Assembly: GCF_030010215.1 (NCBI RefSeq)
Contig: NZ_JASCRR010000011.1
Location: 62,001 to 126,000, forward strand
Origin: Tianweitania sp. UT-5YL-CI-8
Lineage (GTDB): Bacteria; Pseudomonadota; Alphaproteobacteria; Rhizobiales; Rhizobiaceae
Reading direction: 5' to 3'
DNA length: 64,000 bases
The position numbers and the translations under genes are program-made. Shown piece after piece: positions 1-8,917 of this stretch. A model generated the notes under the pieces. That model was given only the letters and a program-made list of their open reading frames with translations, did not search any database and had not been told where the DNA came from. The stretch's first letter is position 1. Each line of letters opens with the position of its first letter.

Positions 1-1210
1 CCTTGTCGTCGCGCGCCGATGGGTTGGTCACGTCGTTGGCGCCGATGACATAGGCGACGTCAGCCTGGGCGAACTCGGAATTGATGTCCTCGAGCTCGAA
101 CACCTCGTCGTAAGGCACGTTGGCTTCGGCCAGAAGCACGTTCATATGGCCGGGCATACGGCCCGCGACGGGGTGAATGGCGTATTTCACCTCGACGCCG
201 GCGGCCTTGAGCTTGTCGGCCATTTCGCGCACGGCATGCTGCGCCTGGGCGACCGCCATGCCGTAGCCTGGCACAATGATAACCTTGGACGCGTTCATCA
301 TCAGGAAGGCGGCGTCGTCGGCCGAGCCCTGCTTGACGGTGCGCTCGATGCCGTCGTCGCTTGCCGCCGCCGTCTCGCCGCCGAAGCCGCCGAGAATGAC
401 CGAGATGAAGGAGCGGTTCATGCCCTTGCACATGATGTAGGACAGGATCGCACCCGACGAGCCGACCAGCGCGCCGGTGATGATCAGCGCCAGATTGCCC
501 AGCGTGAAGCCGAGTGCAGCAGCCGCCCAGCCCGAATAGGAGTTGAGCATGGAGACGACCACCGGCATGTCGGCGCCGCCGATCGGCACGATGAGCAGCA
601 CGCCCAGCGCCAGCGAGGCCAGCACGATCAGCCAGAACAGCGTGTAGCTCTGCGTCGTGACCAGAAGGACGATCAGCACAACCAGCGCGATGCCGAGCGC
701 GGCATTGATGACATGGCGGCCGGGAAGCATGATCGGCTTGCCCGACATGCGGCCGTCGAGCTTCAGGAAGGCGATGACCGAACCGGTGAAGGTGATCGCG
801 CCGATGGCGACGCCGAGGCTCATTTCGACCAGCGCCTGGCCGTGGATGGCCCCCACCGTGCCGATGCCGAAGCTTTCGGGCGCATACATGGCGGCGGCGG
901 CTACCATGACAGCGGCGAGGCCAACCAGGCTGTGGAAGGCTGCGACCAGCTGCGGCATCGACGTCATGGCGATGCGACGGGCGATGACGGCACCCGCGCC
1001 GCCGCCGATGGCGAGGCCGAGCACGATCAGGCCGAGACCTTCGAGGGATGGGGTGGCCAGCGCCAGCGTGGTGACAATGGCGATGCCCATGCCGACCATG
1101 CCGTAGGTGTTGCCCTTGCGGCTGGTGGTGGGGTGCGACAGGCCACGCAGCGCCATGATGAACAGGACGCCGGAGACCAGATAGAGGAAGGAGGCGATGT
1201 TGGCGTTCAC
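1..1210 (-). CDS. pntB: NAD(P) transhydrogenase subunit beta (partial, C-terminus outside window)
   Basis: Membrane subunit of the proton-translocating transhydrogenase, which couples hydride transfer from NADH to NADP+ with proton entry. Translation from a GTG at 1210 opens with VNANIASFLYLVSG, then several hydrophobic helices. The NADP-binding domain III follows, with GYGMAVAQAQHAV and, at the window edge, ADVAYVIGANDVTNPSA, both diagnostic of PntB. About 403 codons are present of an expected ~465; the rest lies left of position 1. The GTG begins one base after the pntAB stop, so the start is probably translationally coupled. It is the last of three genes in the order alpha-1, alpha-2, beta. 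No internal stop or frameshift was seen. Confidence 0.96.
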   Translation of the reverse strand, partial: MNANIASFLYLVSGVLFIMALRGLSHPTTSRKGNTYGMVGMGIAIVTTLALATPSLEGLGLIVLGLAIGGGAGAVIARRIAMTSMPQLVAAFHSLVGLAAVMVAAAAMYAPESFGIGTVGAIHGQALVEMSLGVAIGAITFTGSVIAFLKLDGRMSGKPIMLPGRHVINAALGIALVVLIVLLVTTQSYTLFWLIVLASLALGVLLIVPIGGADMPVVVSMLNSYSGWAAAALGFTLGNLALIITGALVGSSGAILSYIMCKGMNRSFISVILGGFGGETAAASDDGIERTVKQGSADDAAFLMMNASKVIIVPGYGMAVAQAQHAVREMADKLKAAGVEVKYAIHPVAGRMPGHMNVLLAEANVPYDEVFELEDINSEFAQADVAYVIGANDVTNPSARDDK

Positions 1211-1211
1211 G

Positions 1212-1628
1212 TCACTTGTCCTTCTTCTTGTACATCGCCAGCATGCGCTGGGTGACGAGGAAGCCGCCAAAGATGTTCACCGAGGCCAGGACCAGCGCTA
1301 TGAAGCCGAAGCCGGTGGCAAGGCCAGAGGCCGAGATGCCGACTGCCAGCAAGGCGCCGACGACGATGACCGAGGAAATCGCGTTGGTGACGGCCATCAG
1401 AGGCGTGTGCAGCGCGGGCGTCACCGACCAGACGACATAATAGCCGACGAAGATCGCCAGTACGAAGATCGCAAGCCGGAAGACGAAGGGATCGATCGCC
1501 CCGCCCGACAGCGCGTGCGCCGCGTCGGCCGCTCCGGGGTGCGCGGCGAGGTCCTGCACGCCGAGACGGATCGCGGCGGCGGCCTGGTCAAGCTGGTCGA
1601 GGGCTCGTTCGAGCGCGGTCTTGTCCAT
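1212..1628 (-). CDS. pntAB: NAD(P) transhydrogenase subunit alpha part 2
   Basis: Small membrane subunit (domain IIa) of the split transhydrogenase, about 138 residues. A short amphipathic N-terminus ([15 protein letters not shown]) leads to hydrophobic helices including [20 protein letters not shown] and [18 protein letters not shown]. The VTNAISS segment is characteristic of the alpha-2 proton-channel half. The ATG at 1628 overlaps the pntAA stop as TGATG; a GTG one codon upstream is an alternative start. It sits between pntAA and pntB, consistent with one transcript and fixed stoichiometry. Length is slightly above usual (about 100-140). Confidence 0.95.
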   Translation of the reverse strand: MDKTALERALDQLDQAAAAIRLGVQDLAAHPGAADAAHALSGGAIDPFVFRLAIFVLAIFVGYYVVWSVTPALHTPLMAVTNAISSVIVVGALLAVGISASGLATGFGFIALVLASVNIFGGFLVTQRMLAMYKKKDK

Positions 1629-3553
1629 CACGCATCTCCCTTCGGCGTATCTGTGGTGCCAGTCTCTGCGGGCCCTGTCTCGGGGGAGCTTGTCGCATCG
1701 GCATCGGTCTCGGCGATCACCGCATCCCCCAGGCTTGTCTTGGGCTTGCGCCCGCGTTTCAGCTTGGCCGGCTCAGTGGGAGCCGGGTCAGCCGAAAGGT
1801 CTACAAGGGTCGATTCCGTAGAAACCCGTTCCACCGGAACAGCATCGAAGCCTTCCTCAGCAGCGAACTCGGCTTCCGCCTCGCCCGCTGTCTCAACCTT
1901 GGGCTTGGGCTTGCGCCCGCGCCTGGGCTTTTCGGCAACCGCAACGGTTTCGGCAACGAAAGCCGACTTTGGCTTGCGACCGCGCCTGGCCTTGACCGGC
2001 TCGGCGACAGGTGCCGCATCGAAGCCCTCTTCGGCGTCGAACTCGGCTTCCGCCTCGCCCGCTGTCTCAACCTTGGGCTTGCGGCCACGCTTCGGCTTGT
2101 CGGCGGCGGCGGCAACCACCGCCTCGATGGCGAGAGCGGCTTTCGGTGGGCGGCCGCGCTTTGCCTTGAACGGCTCAGCGGGCACGACCGCCGGAACCGC
2201 ATCGAAGCCCTCCTCGGCGGCGAATTCGGCTTCCGCCTCGCCCGCTGTCTCAACCTTGGGCTTGCGTCCACGCTTCGGCTTGTCCGCAATCGCAACGGGC
2301 TCGACGACGGTCGTCTTCGGCTTTTGCCCGCGTTTCGCGGATTCGGCAGGAGCCACAAGCGCGGCATCGACGGCGGCCGCAGGCGCAGCCACGGCGGCAG
2401 CGGCAGCGGCAGCGGCAGCGGCAGCGGCGAAGTTCGCATGCACGACCTTGCCGCCATCGGTCAGCATCGTCGCCTTGACCAGTTCGTCGTCGCGGTTGAT
2501 GGCGATGGTCTTGGCGGTCTTGTCGACCATGGTTTCAAGGAAATTGTAGAGATTCTTGGCATAGAGCAGCGAGGCCGATGCCGCGATGCGGCCGGCGACG
2601 TTGAGGTGGCCGACGATCTTCACGCCATTGGCTGTCGTGACGATCTGGCCGGCAACCGCACCCTCGACATTGCCGCCGCGCTCGACCGCGAGATCGACAA
2701 GCACCGAACCGGGCTTCATCGAGGCGACCATGGCGGCGGACACCAGCTTCGGCGCCGGACGTCCTGGGATCAAGGCGGTGGTGATGACGATATCCTGCTT
2801 GGCGATGTGCTCGGCCGTCAACGCGGCCTGCTTGGCCTGATATTCCTTCGACATTTCCTTGGCGTAGCCGCCGGCGGTCTCGGCCGCCTTGAACTCCTCG
2901 TCCTCGACGGCGAGGAACTTCGCGCCGAGCGAGGCGACCTGCTCCTTGGCGGCGGGGCGAACGTCGGTGGCGGTGACCACGGCGCCCAGGCGGCGCGCGG
3001 TGGCGATGGCCTGGAGGCCGGCGACGCCGACGCCCATGATGAACACTTTGGCCGCGGGCACGGTGCCGGCAGCCGTCATCATCATCGGCAGCGCGCGGTC
3101 ATATTCGTAGGCGCCGTCGAGCACCGCCTGATAGCCGGCGAGATTGGCCTGCGAAGACAGAACGTCCATGACCTGGGCGCGGGTGATACGCGGCATGAAC
3201 TCCATGGAGAAGGCGGTGACGCCCGCCTTGGCAAGAGCTGCCACCGCCGCGTCGTTGCCATAGGGGTCCATGATCGCAAAAACCGCGGAACCGGACTTGT
3301 AGCCCTTCAGCTCGGCATCGGTGGGGCGGCGCACCTTCAGCACCACGTCGGCCCTGCCGGCATCGGATACCGTGCCGATGGACGCGCCGGCCTTGGCGAA
3401 CTCCTCGTCGGGAATGCGCGACGAGGTGCCCGCACCCGCTTCCACCACGACGTCGAAACCGAGACCGACCAGACGTTTGACCGTATCCGGAGAGGCCGCG
3501 ACCCGGCTTTCCGTTGCGTCAATTTCTTTCGGAACGAATATGAGCTGTCCCAC
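1628..3553 (-). CDS. pntAA: NAD(P) transhydrogenase subunit alpha part 1 with AT-hook-like C-terminal tail
   Basis: NAD(H)-binding domain I subunit. Residues 1-375 match the family: N-terminal [20 protein letters not shown], Rossmann loop at about 172-185 ([15 protein letters not shown]), and the end of the alanine-dehydrogenase/PNT fold near residue 375. The family normally stops at about 375-400 residues, but here about 265 more follow. The tail has an Ala-rich stretch (about 375-395), then seven basic motifs at 407, 427, 465, 488, 523, 544 and 599 (KRGQKPK, KRGRKPK, KRGRPPK, RRGRKPK types). These are separated by acidic repeats, [20 protein letters not shown] three times with small changes. 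The motifs resemble AT hooks or H1-like tails. The GTG start at 3553 has a GAAAGGA ribosome-binding site. Transhydrogenase assignment is firm; tail function is unknown. Confidence 0.93.
   Translation of the reverse strand: MGQLIFVPKEIDATESRVAASPDTVKRLVGLGFDVVVEAGAGTSSRIPDEEFAKAGASIGTVSDAGRADVVLKVRRPTDAELKGYKSGSAVFAIMDPYGNDAAVAALAKAGVTAFSMEFMPRITRAQVMDVLSSQANLAGYQAVLDGAYEYDRALPMMMTAAGTVPAAKVFIMGVGVAGLQAIATARRLGAVVTATDVRPAAKEQVASLGAKFLAVEDEEFKAAETAGGYAKEMSKEYQAKQAALTAEHIAKQDIVITTALIPGRPAPKLVSAAMVASMKPGSVLVDLAVERGGNVEGAVAGQIVTTANGVKIVGHLNVAGRIAASASLLYAKNLYNFLETMVDKTAKTIAINRDDELVKATMLTDGGKVVHANFAAAAAAAAAAAAVAAPAAAVDAALVAPAESAKRGQKPKTTVVEPVAIADKPKRGRKPKVETAGEAEAEFAAEEGFDAVPAVVPAEPFKAKRGRPPKAALAIEAVVAAAADKPKRGRKPKVETAGEAEAEFDAEEGFDAAPVAEPVKARRGRKPKSAFVAETVAVAEKPRRGRKPKPKVETAGEAEAEFAAEEGFDAVPVERVSTESTLVDLSADPAPTEPAKLKRGRKPKTSLGDAVIAETDADATSSPETGPAETGTTDTPKGDA
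2395..2428. repeat. Hexanucleotide tandem repeat inside pntAA
   Basis: Five perfect copies of CGGCAG (2395-2424) plus four more bases. On the coding strand they encode part of the poly-alanine run that joins the enzyme domain to the basic tail. The unit is two codons, so slippage would change linker length without breaking the frame. Confidence 0.85.
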
Positions 3554-3646
3554 CAGCAGGTCCTTTCAGTTGGAACCTTACCAAACGTAACGCGCCGGAC
3601 GCTGTGCGGCGGCGCTCTACGCTACGAACTCAAGCGGACGGAGAAA

Positions 3647-3874
3647 TCAGCGAAACAGAAAGCCGCCGACAGCGCAGATCAGCACGAAGAGGATCGTCGA
3701 GGCGATGAAGCCCGCGCCACCAAGAAGTCCGAAAGCCATTGCAATGAGCAAAGCAACGCAGGCAAGAGTGCCGTATTTCGCCAGATGAATGAACATGGCG
3801 TAGGTCCGCTCATGCTCCGGATAGTCCATTTTGGCGCCGATTTCGATCGGACCCGCGGGCGTATGATCTGCCAT
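3647..3874 (-). CDS. aa3-type cytochrome c oxidase subunit IV
   Basis: A 75-residue single-span protein of the bacterial aa3 CoxIV family, a small accessory subunit of cytochrome c oxidase. After the start come PIEIGAKMDYPEHERTYAMF, the conserved YPEHERTY segment of the family, and then two closely spaced hydrophobic stretches (CVALLIAMAFGLLG and FIASTILFVLICAVGGF). The ATG at 3874 is preferred because GGAGGGG lies just upstream; an in-frame start 20 codons earlier lacks a good site. It precedes the pnt genes on the same strand with 93 bases between, as often seen in rhizobia. No catalytic subunits are nearby. Confidence 0.88.
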   Translation of the reverse strand: MADHTPAGPIEIGAKMDYPEHERTYAMFIHLAKYGTLACVALLIAMAFGLLGGAGFIASTILFVLICAVGGFLFR

Positions 3875-4032
3875 GTCAATTCCCCTCCGGAAATGTATCC
3901 CTGCGCACATAGCGAAATGCGTCGTGAAGGGCAACGGAAAGATTCCATTTCCGGCTGCGACATGATCTGCGTCGGATACAGTCTATCCTTGGGTTTTCAT
4001 TGCTCAAAACGGTCACACAGTCTCATCGGCCA

Positions 4033-4866
4033 TCATGCCAGCCAGCGCTTGCGGCGCTTGTAGTGCTTCACATTGCGGAATGACTTCCGCCCTTCCCCGC
4101 CAACGCCGAGATAGAACTCCTTGACATCCTCGTTGTTGCGCAGCGCCTCGGCGTCCCCGTCGAGCACGACACGGCCGGATTCCAGGATATAGCCATATTT
4201 CGCATAGCGCAGTGCAACCCCCGCATTCTGCTCGGCGAGCAGGAAGGACACGCCCTGATCCTCGTTGAGCTTGCGGACGATCTCGAAGATTTCTTCCACC
4301 AGTTGCGGCGCGAGCCCCATCGACGGCTCGTCGAGCAGGATCATCCGGGGCCGAGACATCAGCGCCCGGCCGATCGCCGTCATCTGCTGCTCGCCGCCCG
4401 AAATATAGCCGGCCTGGCTCTGGCGCCGCACTTTGAGGCGGGGGAAGTACTCATACACCATGTCGAGATCGGCACGGATGGCGGCGTTGCCGTCGCGCCG
4501 GGTGAAAGCGCCGGTGAGCAGATTGTCCTCGACGCTGAGATGGCCGAAACAGTGCCGGCCTTCCATGACCTGGATGCAGCCGCGCCGCACCAGATCGTTG
4601 GGCGACAGCGCCTGCACCTCCTCGCCGCCGAAGACGATGGTGCCCTTGGTGACTTCGCCGCGCTCGGCGTGAAGCAGGTTGGAGATGGCCTTGAGCGTGG
4701 TCGTCTTGCCTGCCCCGTTGGCGCCCAGGATTGCGGTGATACCGCCCAAGGGCACCGAAAGCGACACGCCTTTCAGCACCAGGATGACGTGATCGTAGAT
4801 CACCTCGATATTGTTGACCGTCAGGATCGGTTCGGCGGGTGCTGTTTGCGGTGCGGGCTGGGTCAT
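4033..4866 (-). CDS. Branched-chain amino acid-type ABC transporter ATP-binding protein (LivF family)
   Basis: Cytoplasmic ATPase of a Liv/HAAT-family importer, 277 residues. Walker A is GANGAGKTT, the signature is SGGEQQ (a variant of LSGGQ) and Walker B is MILLDEPSMGLAP, followed by the LLAEQN H-loop region with Gln-Asn instead of His, as is normal for LivF. The C-terminus (KSFRNVKHYKRRKRWLA) is basic and longer than in E. coli LivF. The ATG at 4866 gives MTQPAPQ; an upstream in-frame extension would run into an intergenic repeat. It is the last gene of the operon, 172 bases after the binding-protein gene, with a palindromic repeat between them. Confidence 0.92.
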   Translation of the reverse strand: MTQPAPQTAPAEPILTVNNIEVIYDHVILVLKGVSLSVPLGGITAILGANGAGKTTTLKAISNLLHAERGEVTKGTIVFGGEEVQALSPNDLVRRGCIQVMEGRHCFGHLSVEDNLLTGAFTRRDGNAAIRADLDMVYEYFPRLKVRRQSQAGYISGGEQQMTAIGRALMSRPRMILLDEPSMGLAPQLVEEIFEIVRKLNEDQGVSFLLAEQNAGVALRYAKYGYILESGRVVLDGDAEALRNNEDVKEFYLGVGGEGRKSFRNVKHYKRRKRWLA

Positions 4867-4888
4867 GGCAGTTCCGTTTTGAAAGAAT

Positions 4889-5030
4889 CCCTCCCCCTTG
4901 AGGGGAGGGTCGGCAAGCAAATTTCACGCAGTGAAGTTTGCGAGGTGGGGTGGGGTCGCCGGTCCAGCTTGGCTTTGACGACCCCACCCCGATCCGCTGC
5001 GCGGATCGACCCTCCCCACAAGGGGGAGGA
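4889..5030. repeat. Palindromic intergenic repeat, type C copy 1
   Basis: Ends are inverted copies of a CCCTCCCCCTTG-type sequence (4889 onward and 5013-5030). The inside contains GAGGTGGGGTGGGG facing GACCCCACCCC and the short palindrome ATCCGCTGCGCGGAT. It lies between the binding-protein and LivF-type genes and is related to the copy inside xdhC (44017-44147). Confidence 0.85.
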
Positions 5031-5038
5031 TTAAGGCG

Positions 5039-6349
5039 CTACATCTTGCACTCGTCGTTCGTCGGCCAGGGTGCATTTGCCTCGGCGTATTTCTTGGCCT
5101 CGGCAATCGCCAGCGGCTGGATCATCGTTTCGTCCGCCTTGAGCAGATCGGACGATTTCACGAATTTCGCGCCGTCCCACTGCAGCATCCAGCCGCCGGA
5201 ATGGCCGGCATGATTGGCACAGGAGGTGGAGAAGGGCGGCACCATGCCGGTAAAACCGATCTCGGCCAGATACGCGTCGTCCAGCTTGAGGTTCTCAAAG
5301 CCCCAGCGCAACTGCTCGGGCGTTACCACCTTGGTGTTGAAATGCGCCTGCGCGGATTTGATCGCCTCGACGGCAAACATCGAGATGACGACGCCGCGCT
5401 GGTAGAACACGTAGTCGAATTCGCCCGGCGCGCTGAGCGACTTGCCCTTGTCGATGACGTGGGTCTTGATGTCCTGCATCGTCTTGGAATCCGACACCGG
5501 GAAGCTCCACGAGATCGAGCGGTAGCCCTTGCCGGCCTCGCCGACGGTCTTGAGGTCCGCGTCGGAACCCGACCACCAGATACCGACGAACTTGTCCATC
5601 GGAAACTTGGTCTTGGCGGCTTCGGTGAGCGCACCGGCATTCATCGCGCCCCAGCCCCACATGACGACGAAATCGGGCCGCTCGCGGCGGATCTGCAGCC
5701 ACTGCGCCGACTGGTTCTGCATCTCCTTCAGGCCGACCGGGATCGGCAGCAGGGTGAAGCCGTGTTTTTCGGCATAGGCCTGCATCAGCGGGATCGGCTC
5801 CTTGCCGAAGGGCGCGTCGAGATGCAGCAGAACGATCTTCTTGCCCTTGAGGCTGTCGAGATTGCCGTCGGCGATGTTCTGCAGGATCATCGAGGCGCCG
5901 TCCCAATAGGTGGTCGGCGGGTTAAAGGCCCAGGTGAAGGTCTTGCCTTCGGCCATGGGCGAGAAACCGTAGCCGGGCGCCAGGATCGGGATCTTGTCGA
6001 CATTGGATTTCGGCAGCACCTGCAGCGTGATGCCGGTCGACCATGGCTGGGTGACGATGCTGGAGCCCTTGGTCTTCTCGTAGCACTCGGCGCCCTTTTC
6101 GGTGTTGTAGCCGGTCTCGCACTCGTCATAGACGATCTTGACCCCGTTCACCCCGCCGTCGCGCTCGTTGAGCATCATGATGTAGTCGCGTTGGCCGTTC
6201 ATCACCGGCGTGCCGGTGGCCGCGAACGGGCCGGTGCGGTAGGACAGGTTGGTGACGTTGACGCTGTCTTGCGCCAGCGCGGGCAGGCCCGCCAAGGCCC
6301 CCATGGCGACCGCCGCCGACAGCAGCCCCAGTCTCGAAAGCGTTTTCAT
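5039..6349 (-). CDS. ABC transporter substrate-binding protein (Liv/aromatic-acid type)
   Basis: Periplasmic receptor of the ABC importer, 436 residues. It opens with a Sec signal (MKTLSRLGLLSAAVAMGALA, cleavage expected after ALA before QDSVNV). The mature part has the periplasmic-binding type I fold: LSYRTGPFAATGTPVMNG near the N-terminus, KKIVLLHLDAPFGKEPI and PDFVVMWGWGAMNAGALTEA. The C-terminal region has two cysteines (SCANHAGH, DECKM). The ATG at 6349 has a strong GGAGGAGAT site. The neighbouring acyl-CoA ligase suggests a carboxylic acid ligand rather than leucine; that is inference from context. Confidence 0.9.
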   Translation of the reverse strand: MKTLSRLGLLSAAVAMGALAGLPALAQDSVNVTNLSYRTGPFAATGTPVMNGQRDYIMMLNERDGGVNGVKIVYDECETGYNTEKGAECYEKTKGSSIVTQPWSTGITLQVLPKSNVDKIPILAPGYGFSPMAEGKTFTWAFNPPTTYWDGASMILQNIADGNLDSLKGKKIVLLHLDAPFGKEPIPLMQAYAEKHGFTLLPIPVGLKEMQNQSAQWLQIRRERPDFVVMWGWGAMNAGALTEAAKTKFPMDKFVGIWWSGSDADLKTVGEAGKGYRSISWSFPVSDSKTMQDIKTHVIDKGKSLSAPGEFDYVFYQRGVVISMFAVEAIKSAQAHFNTKVVTPEQLRWGFENLKLDDAYLAEIGFTGMVPPFSTSCANHAGHSGGWMLQWDGAKFVKSSDLLKADETMIQPLAIAEAKKYAEANAPWPTNDECKM

Positions 6350-6398
6350 TCCGTATCTCCTCCACGTTGCTGGACCGGCAAGGCCGGCCCTCCTCCAC

Positions 6399-7475
6399 TC
6401 AATGCGGGAACGGCCATATGATAAGCTTTTCCCGGATAATTGCCCAAAAGCGCGCAAGCCCGTGCGGCTCTATGATCAGGAATGCGATGATCAGCGCGCC
6501 GATGATCATCGTGTTGAGATGCTCGACCATGGCCGAGGGAATGGGCAGGCCGAGCGCGGCCGGCAGCGTGCTGATGATGACGGGCAGCGCCACGATCAGG
6601 ATCGCGCCGAGATAATTGCCCAGGATCGAGCCCAGCCCGCCGATGATGGCGATGAACAGAACCCGGAACGACAAGGGGATGTCGAACAGCACAGGCTCGG
6701 CCGCCCCGCGCCACAGGAACACGAACAGCGCGCCTGCTATGCCGACGATATAGGACGACACCGCGAAAGCCGACAGCTTGGCCTTCATCAGGTTGATGCC
6801 GACCAGTTCGGCGGCGATATCCATGTCGCGCACGGCTTTCCACATCCGGCCGATGCGGCCGCGCGTGATGTTGATGGCGAAGACGGTGACCAGGCAGACC
6901 ACGCCGAGCACGAAGTAGTATTGTACCATTGCGCTGGCCTGCGGCCCGGCGACGGTGATGCCCAACATCTGGATGTTGGTGACCTGGATCGCGCCCGACG
7001 CGTTGTAATTGTACAGCCAGGCCCATTTCTCGAACAGCCAGACCAGGAAGAACTGCGCGGCCAGCGTGGCGATGGCGAGATAGAACCCCTTGATTCGCAG
7101 CGACGGCAGACCGAAGGCGACGCCGACCGCGGCCGAGAAAAAGCCGGACAGGCCGATCGCCAGAAGCAGGTTCATGCCGGGAAAGATGGTCGTCATCTTG
7201 TAGCAGGCATAGGCGCCAACGCCCATGAAGGCCGCGGTGCCCAGCGACAACTGCCCGGCATAGCCGGTGAGGATGTTGAGGCCCAGCGCCGCCAGCGCGT
7301 AGATCAGCACGGGGATGAGCAGCGCGCGAAAGGCGAATTCGCTGGCCGTCATCGGGAAGACGACGAAGGCGAGCAGCAGGATGAAGGCGAGCAGCCATGC
7401 ATCCTGCCTGACCGGAAACAGCGCGTGATCGGCTACATAGGAGGTCTTGAACTGGCCGGCGGTGCGGTAGAGCAT
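6399..7475 (-). CDS. Branched-chain amino acid-type ABC transporter permease (LivM family)
   Basis: Inner-membrane permease, 358 residues, with about nine hydrophobic segments. Family hallmarks are LNILTGYAGQLSLGTAAFMGVGAY, IKGFYLAIATLA, and the EAA-like loop RAVRDMDIAAELVGINLMKAKLSAFAVSS. The late segment GGLGSILGNYLGAIL is the usual GG(L/M)G motif of LivM/LivH. It is followed 49 bases later by the binding-protein gene and preceded by the LivH-type gene, so all are in one operon. Confidence 0.92.
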   Translation of the reverse strand: MLYRTAGQFKTSYVADHALFPVRQDAWLLAFILLLAFVVFPMTASEFAFRALLIPVLIYALAALGLNILTGYAGQLSLGTAAFMGVGAYACYKMTTIFPGMNLLLAIGLSGFFSAAVGVAFGLPSLRIKGFYLAIATLAAQFFLVWLFEKWAWLYNYNASGAIQVTNIQMLGITVAGPQASAMVQYYFVLGVVCLVTVFAINITRGRIGRMWKAVRDMDIAAELVGINLMKAKLSAFAVSSYIVGIAGALFVFLWRGAAEPVLFDIPLSFRVLFIAIIGGLGSILGNYLGAILIVALPVIISTLPAALGLPIPSAMVEHLNTMIIGALIIAFLIIEPHGLARFWAIIREKLIIWPFPH

Positions 7476-7508
7476 CAGGCGGTTTCCTCGATGGCGGGCG
7501 CGACGTTT

Positions 7509-7533
7509 CCCTCCCCCTTGAGGGGGAGGGAAA
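7509..7533. repeat. Short hairpin related to the type C repeat
   Basis: CCCTCCCCCTTG followed immediately by its inverse GGGGGAGGG in the 100-base gap between the two permease genes. It looks like a collapsed copy retaining only the ends of the repeat, and could form a stem in the operon mRNA. No T-run follows, so it is not a convincing terminator. Confidence 0.6.
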
Positions 7534-7575
7534 CGCCCGGTACTGCATCCCCTTCCTTCGCCAAAAGAACCATCC

Positions 7576-8535
7576 TCACACCCGCTCGATGATGCGTTCG
7601 CCGAACAGGCCTTGCGGCCGGAACAACAGGACGAACAGCGCGAAGACGAAGGCGAACCAGGTTTCGGTGTTGCCGCCGAGAAGCGGCTGGCCCCAGTAGA
7701 TTTCGAACAGTTTTTCCAGAATGCCGATCATCAGGCCGCCGATGATGGCGCCGGAGACGGATTCCAAGCCGCCCAGCATCAGCACCGGCAGCGCCTTGAA
7801 GGCGATGACTTCGAGCGCGAAGGACACGCCGGCGCGTGCGCCCCAGACGATGCCGGTGGCGAGCGCGATGATGCCGGAGATGAACCAGACCAGAACCCAG
7901 ATGGTCGACAACGAGATACCCACAGACAATGCCGCCTGATGGTCGTCGCCGAGCGCGCGGATGGCGCGGCCCATCTTGGAGCGATTGAGGAACACCAGCA
8001 GCGCTATCACCAGCAGCCCGGCGCCGATGACGGCGGTCAGGTCCTTCTGCTCGATGGACACGAAGCCGCCGAAAGGCTCGAATTCGAAGCTGCCGGTGGG
8101 AATGTAGAGCTGTTCGGTGATCATCACCTTGTTTTCGCCGCCGAAGATGATCTCGCCGAAGCCGACGAGGAACAGCGTGATGCCGATAGTCGCCATGAAC
8201 AGGATGATGTCGGGCTGGTTGACCAGCGGCCGCAGCACGACGCGCTCGATGCCCACCGCCAGGATGAACATGACCACAAGCGTCAACGGCACGGCCAACA
8301 GCGCGGGCACACCCTTCTCATGCAGGCCGACCAGAGTGAGCGCGGCGAACACCACCATGATGCCCTGCGCGAAATTGAAGATGCGGGAGGATTTGTAGAT
8401 CAGCACGAAGCCGAGCGCGATCAGCGCATAGAGAACGCCCGAGACGATGCCTTCCCACAGAACCTGGATGAGGAAATCCGGCGCAGCGACCATATCCGCG
8501 AAGGGTTTGACGAGTAACGAGTTCAGGAAATCCAT
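7576..8535 (-). CDS. Branched-chain amino acid-type ABC transporter permease (LivH family)
   Basis: Inner-membrane permease of 319 residues. It shows GIVSGVLYALIALGFVLIYKSS and FNFAQGIMVVFAAL, the diagnostic N-terminal LivH blocks. Then comes the coupling loop MGRAIRALGDDHQAALSVGIS and the late segment LPVLMLGGLESVSGAIIGG. The ATG at 8535 (MDFLNSLLV) has a GGGAGG site; an upstream in-frame start would be within a palindromic repeat and is rejected. It is co-transcribed with the LivM-type gene 100 bases downstream. Confidence 0.92.
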   Translation of the reverse strand: MDFLNSLLVKPFADMVAAPDFLIQVLWEGIVSGVLYALIALGFVLIYKSSRIFNFAQGIMVVFAALTLVGLHEKGVPALLAVPLTLVVMFILAVGIERVVLRPLVNQPDIILFMATIGITLFLVGFGEIIFGGENKVMITEQLYIPTGSFEFEPFGGFVSIEQKDLTAVIGAGLLVIALLVFLNRSKMGRAIRALGDDHQAALSVGISLSTIWVLVWFISGIIALATGIVWGARAGVSFALEVIAFKALPVLMLGGLESVSGAIIGGLMIGILEKLFEIYWGQPLLGGNTETWFAFVFALFVLLFRPQGLFGERIIERV

Positions 8536-8565
8536 GAGATGCCTCCCTTTGGTGGCGAGGCAACG

Positions 8566-8729
8566 TTCACCCCCCTCTGCCCTGCCGGGCATCTCCCCCT
8601 CAAGGGGGGAGATTGGCCTTCATCGAGCGCCCTAAAAACCTGATGCGGTGTAGCGAAGCGCACCGACGCAAATGCCATCCAATCTCCCCCCTTGAGGGGG
8701 AGATGCCCGGCAGGGCAGAGGGGGGTGAA
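8566..8729. repeat. Palindromic intergenic repeat, type A copy 1
   Basis: Near-perfect inverted repeat: about 50 bases beginning TTCACCCCCCTCTGCCCTG face their complement ending in CAGAGGGGGGTGAA, around a ~60 base unrelated core. Each arm is itself palindromic (CTCCCCCTCAAGGGGGGAG). It lies between the LivH-type gene and the DUF3096 gene. Confidence 0.92.
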
Positions 8730-8757
8730 TTCAGGCAATGCCGCGCTCCCTTTCGAA

Positions 8758-8907
8758 CTACCCGAGCAAATTGGGGAACAGCCCCAACAGCCCGACGATG
8801 ATGAGATAAAAAGCGACGATGTAGTTGAGCAGGCGCGGCATGATCAGGATCAGCACGCCGGCGATGAGCGAGACGATGGGGGTTAGAGCAAGGGTGGAAA
8901 TAGTCAT
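8758..8907 (-). CDS. Small DUF3096 family membrane protein
   Basis: A 49-residue protein starting MTISTLALTPIVSLIAG. The hydrophobic block VLILIMPRLLNYIVAFYLI followed by VGLLGL matches the DUF3096 pattern, in which a PRLLNYIVA segment is conserved. It consists almost entirely of two membrane-compatible segments. AAGGAG precedes the ATG at 8907 by a good distance, which supports translation. It lies 10 bases downstream of the LivG-type stop, inside the transporter operon, and could be a small accessory membrane peptide; its function is unknown. It is short enough to be missed by automated calling. Confidence 0.85.
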   Translation of the reverse strand: MTISTLALTPIVSLIAGVLILIMPRLLNYIVAFYLIIVGLLGLFPNLLG

Positions 8908-8917
8908 GAAAACTCCT

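Noticed and set aside
146-1255. Long plus-strand open frames opposite pntB
   Set aside because: GC-rich shadow frames with His/Asp/Arg/Gln-biased composition; the opposite strand gives a perfect PntB.
7509-7533. Rho-independent terminator between LivH- and LivM-type genes
   Set aside because: Stem without a T-run; sequence belongs to the palindromic repeat family.
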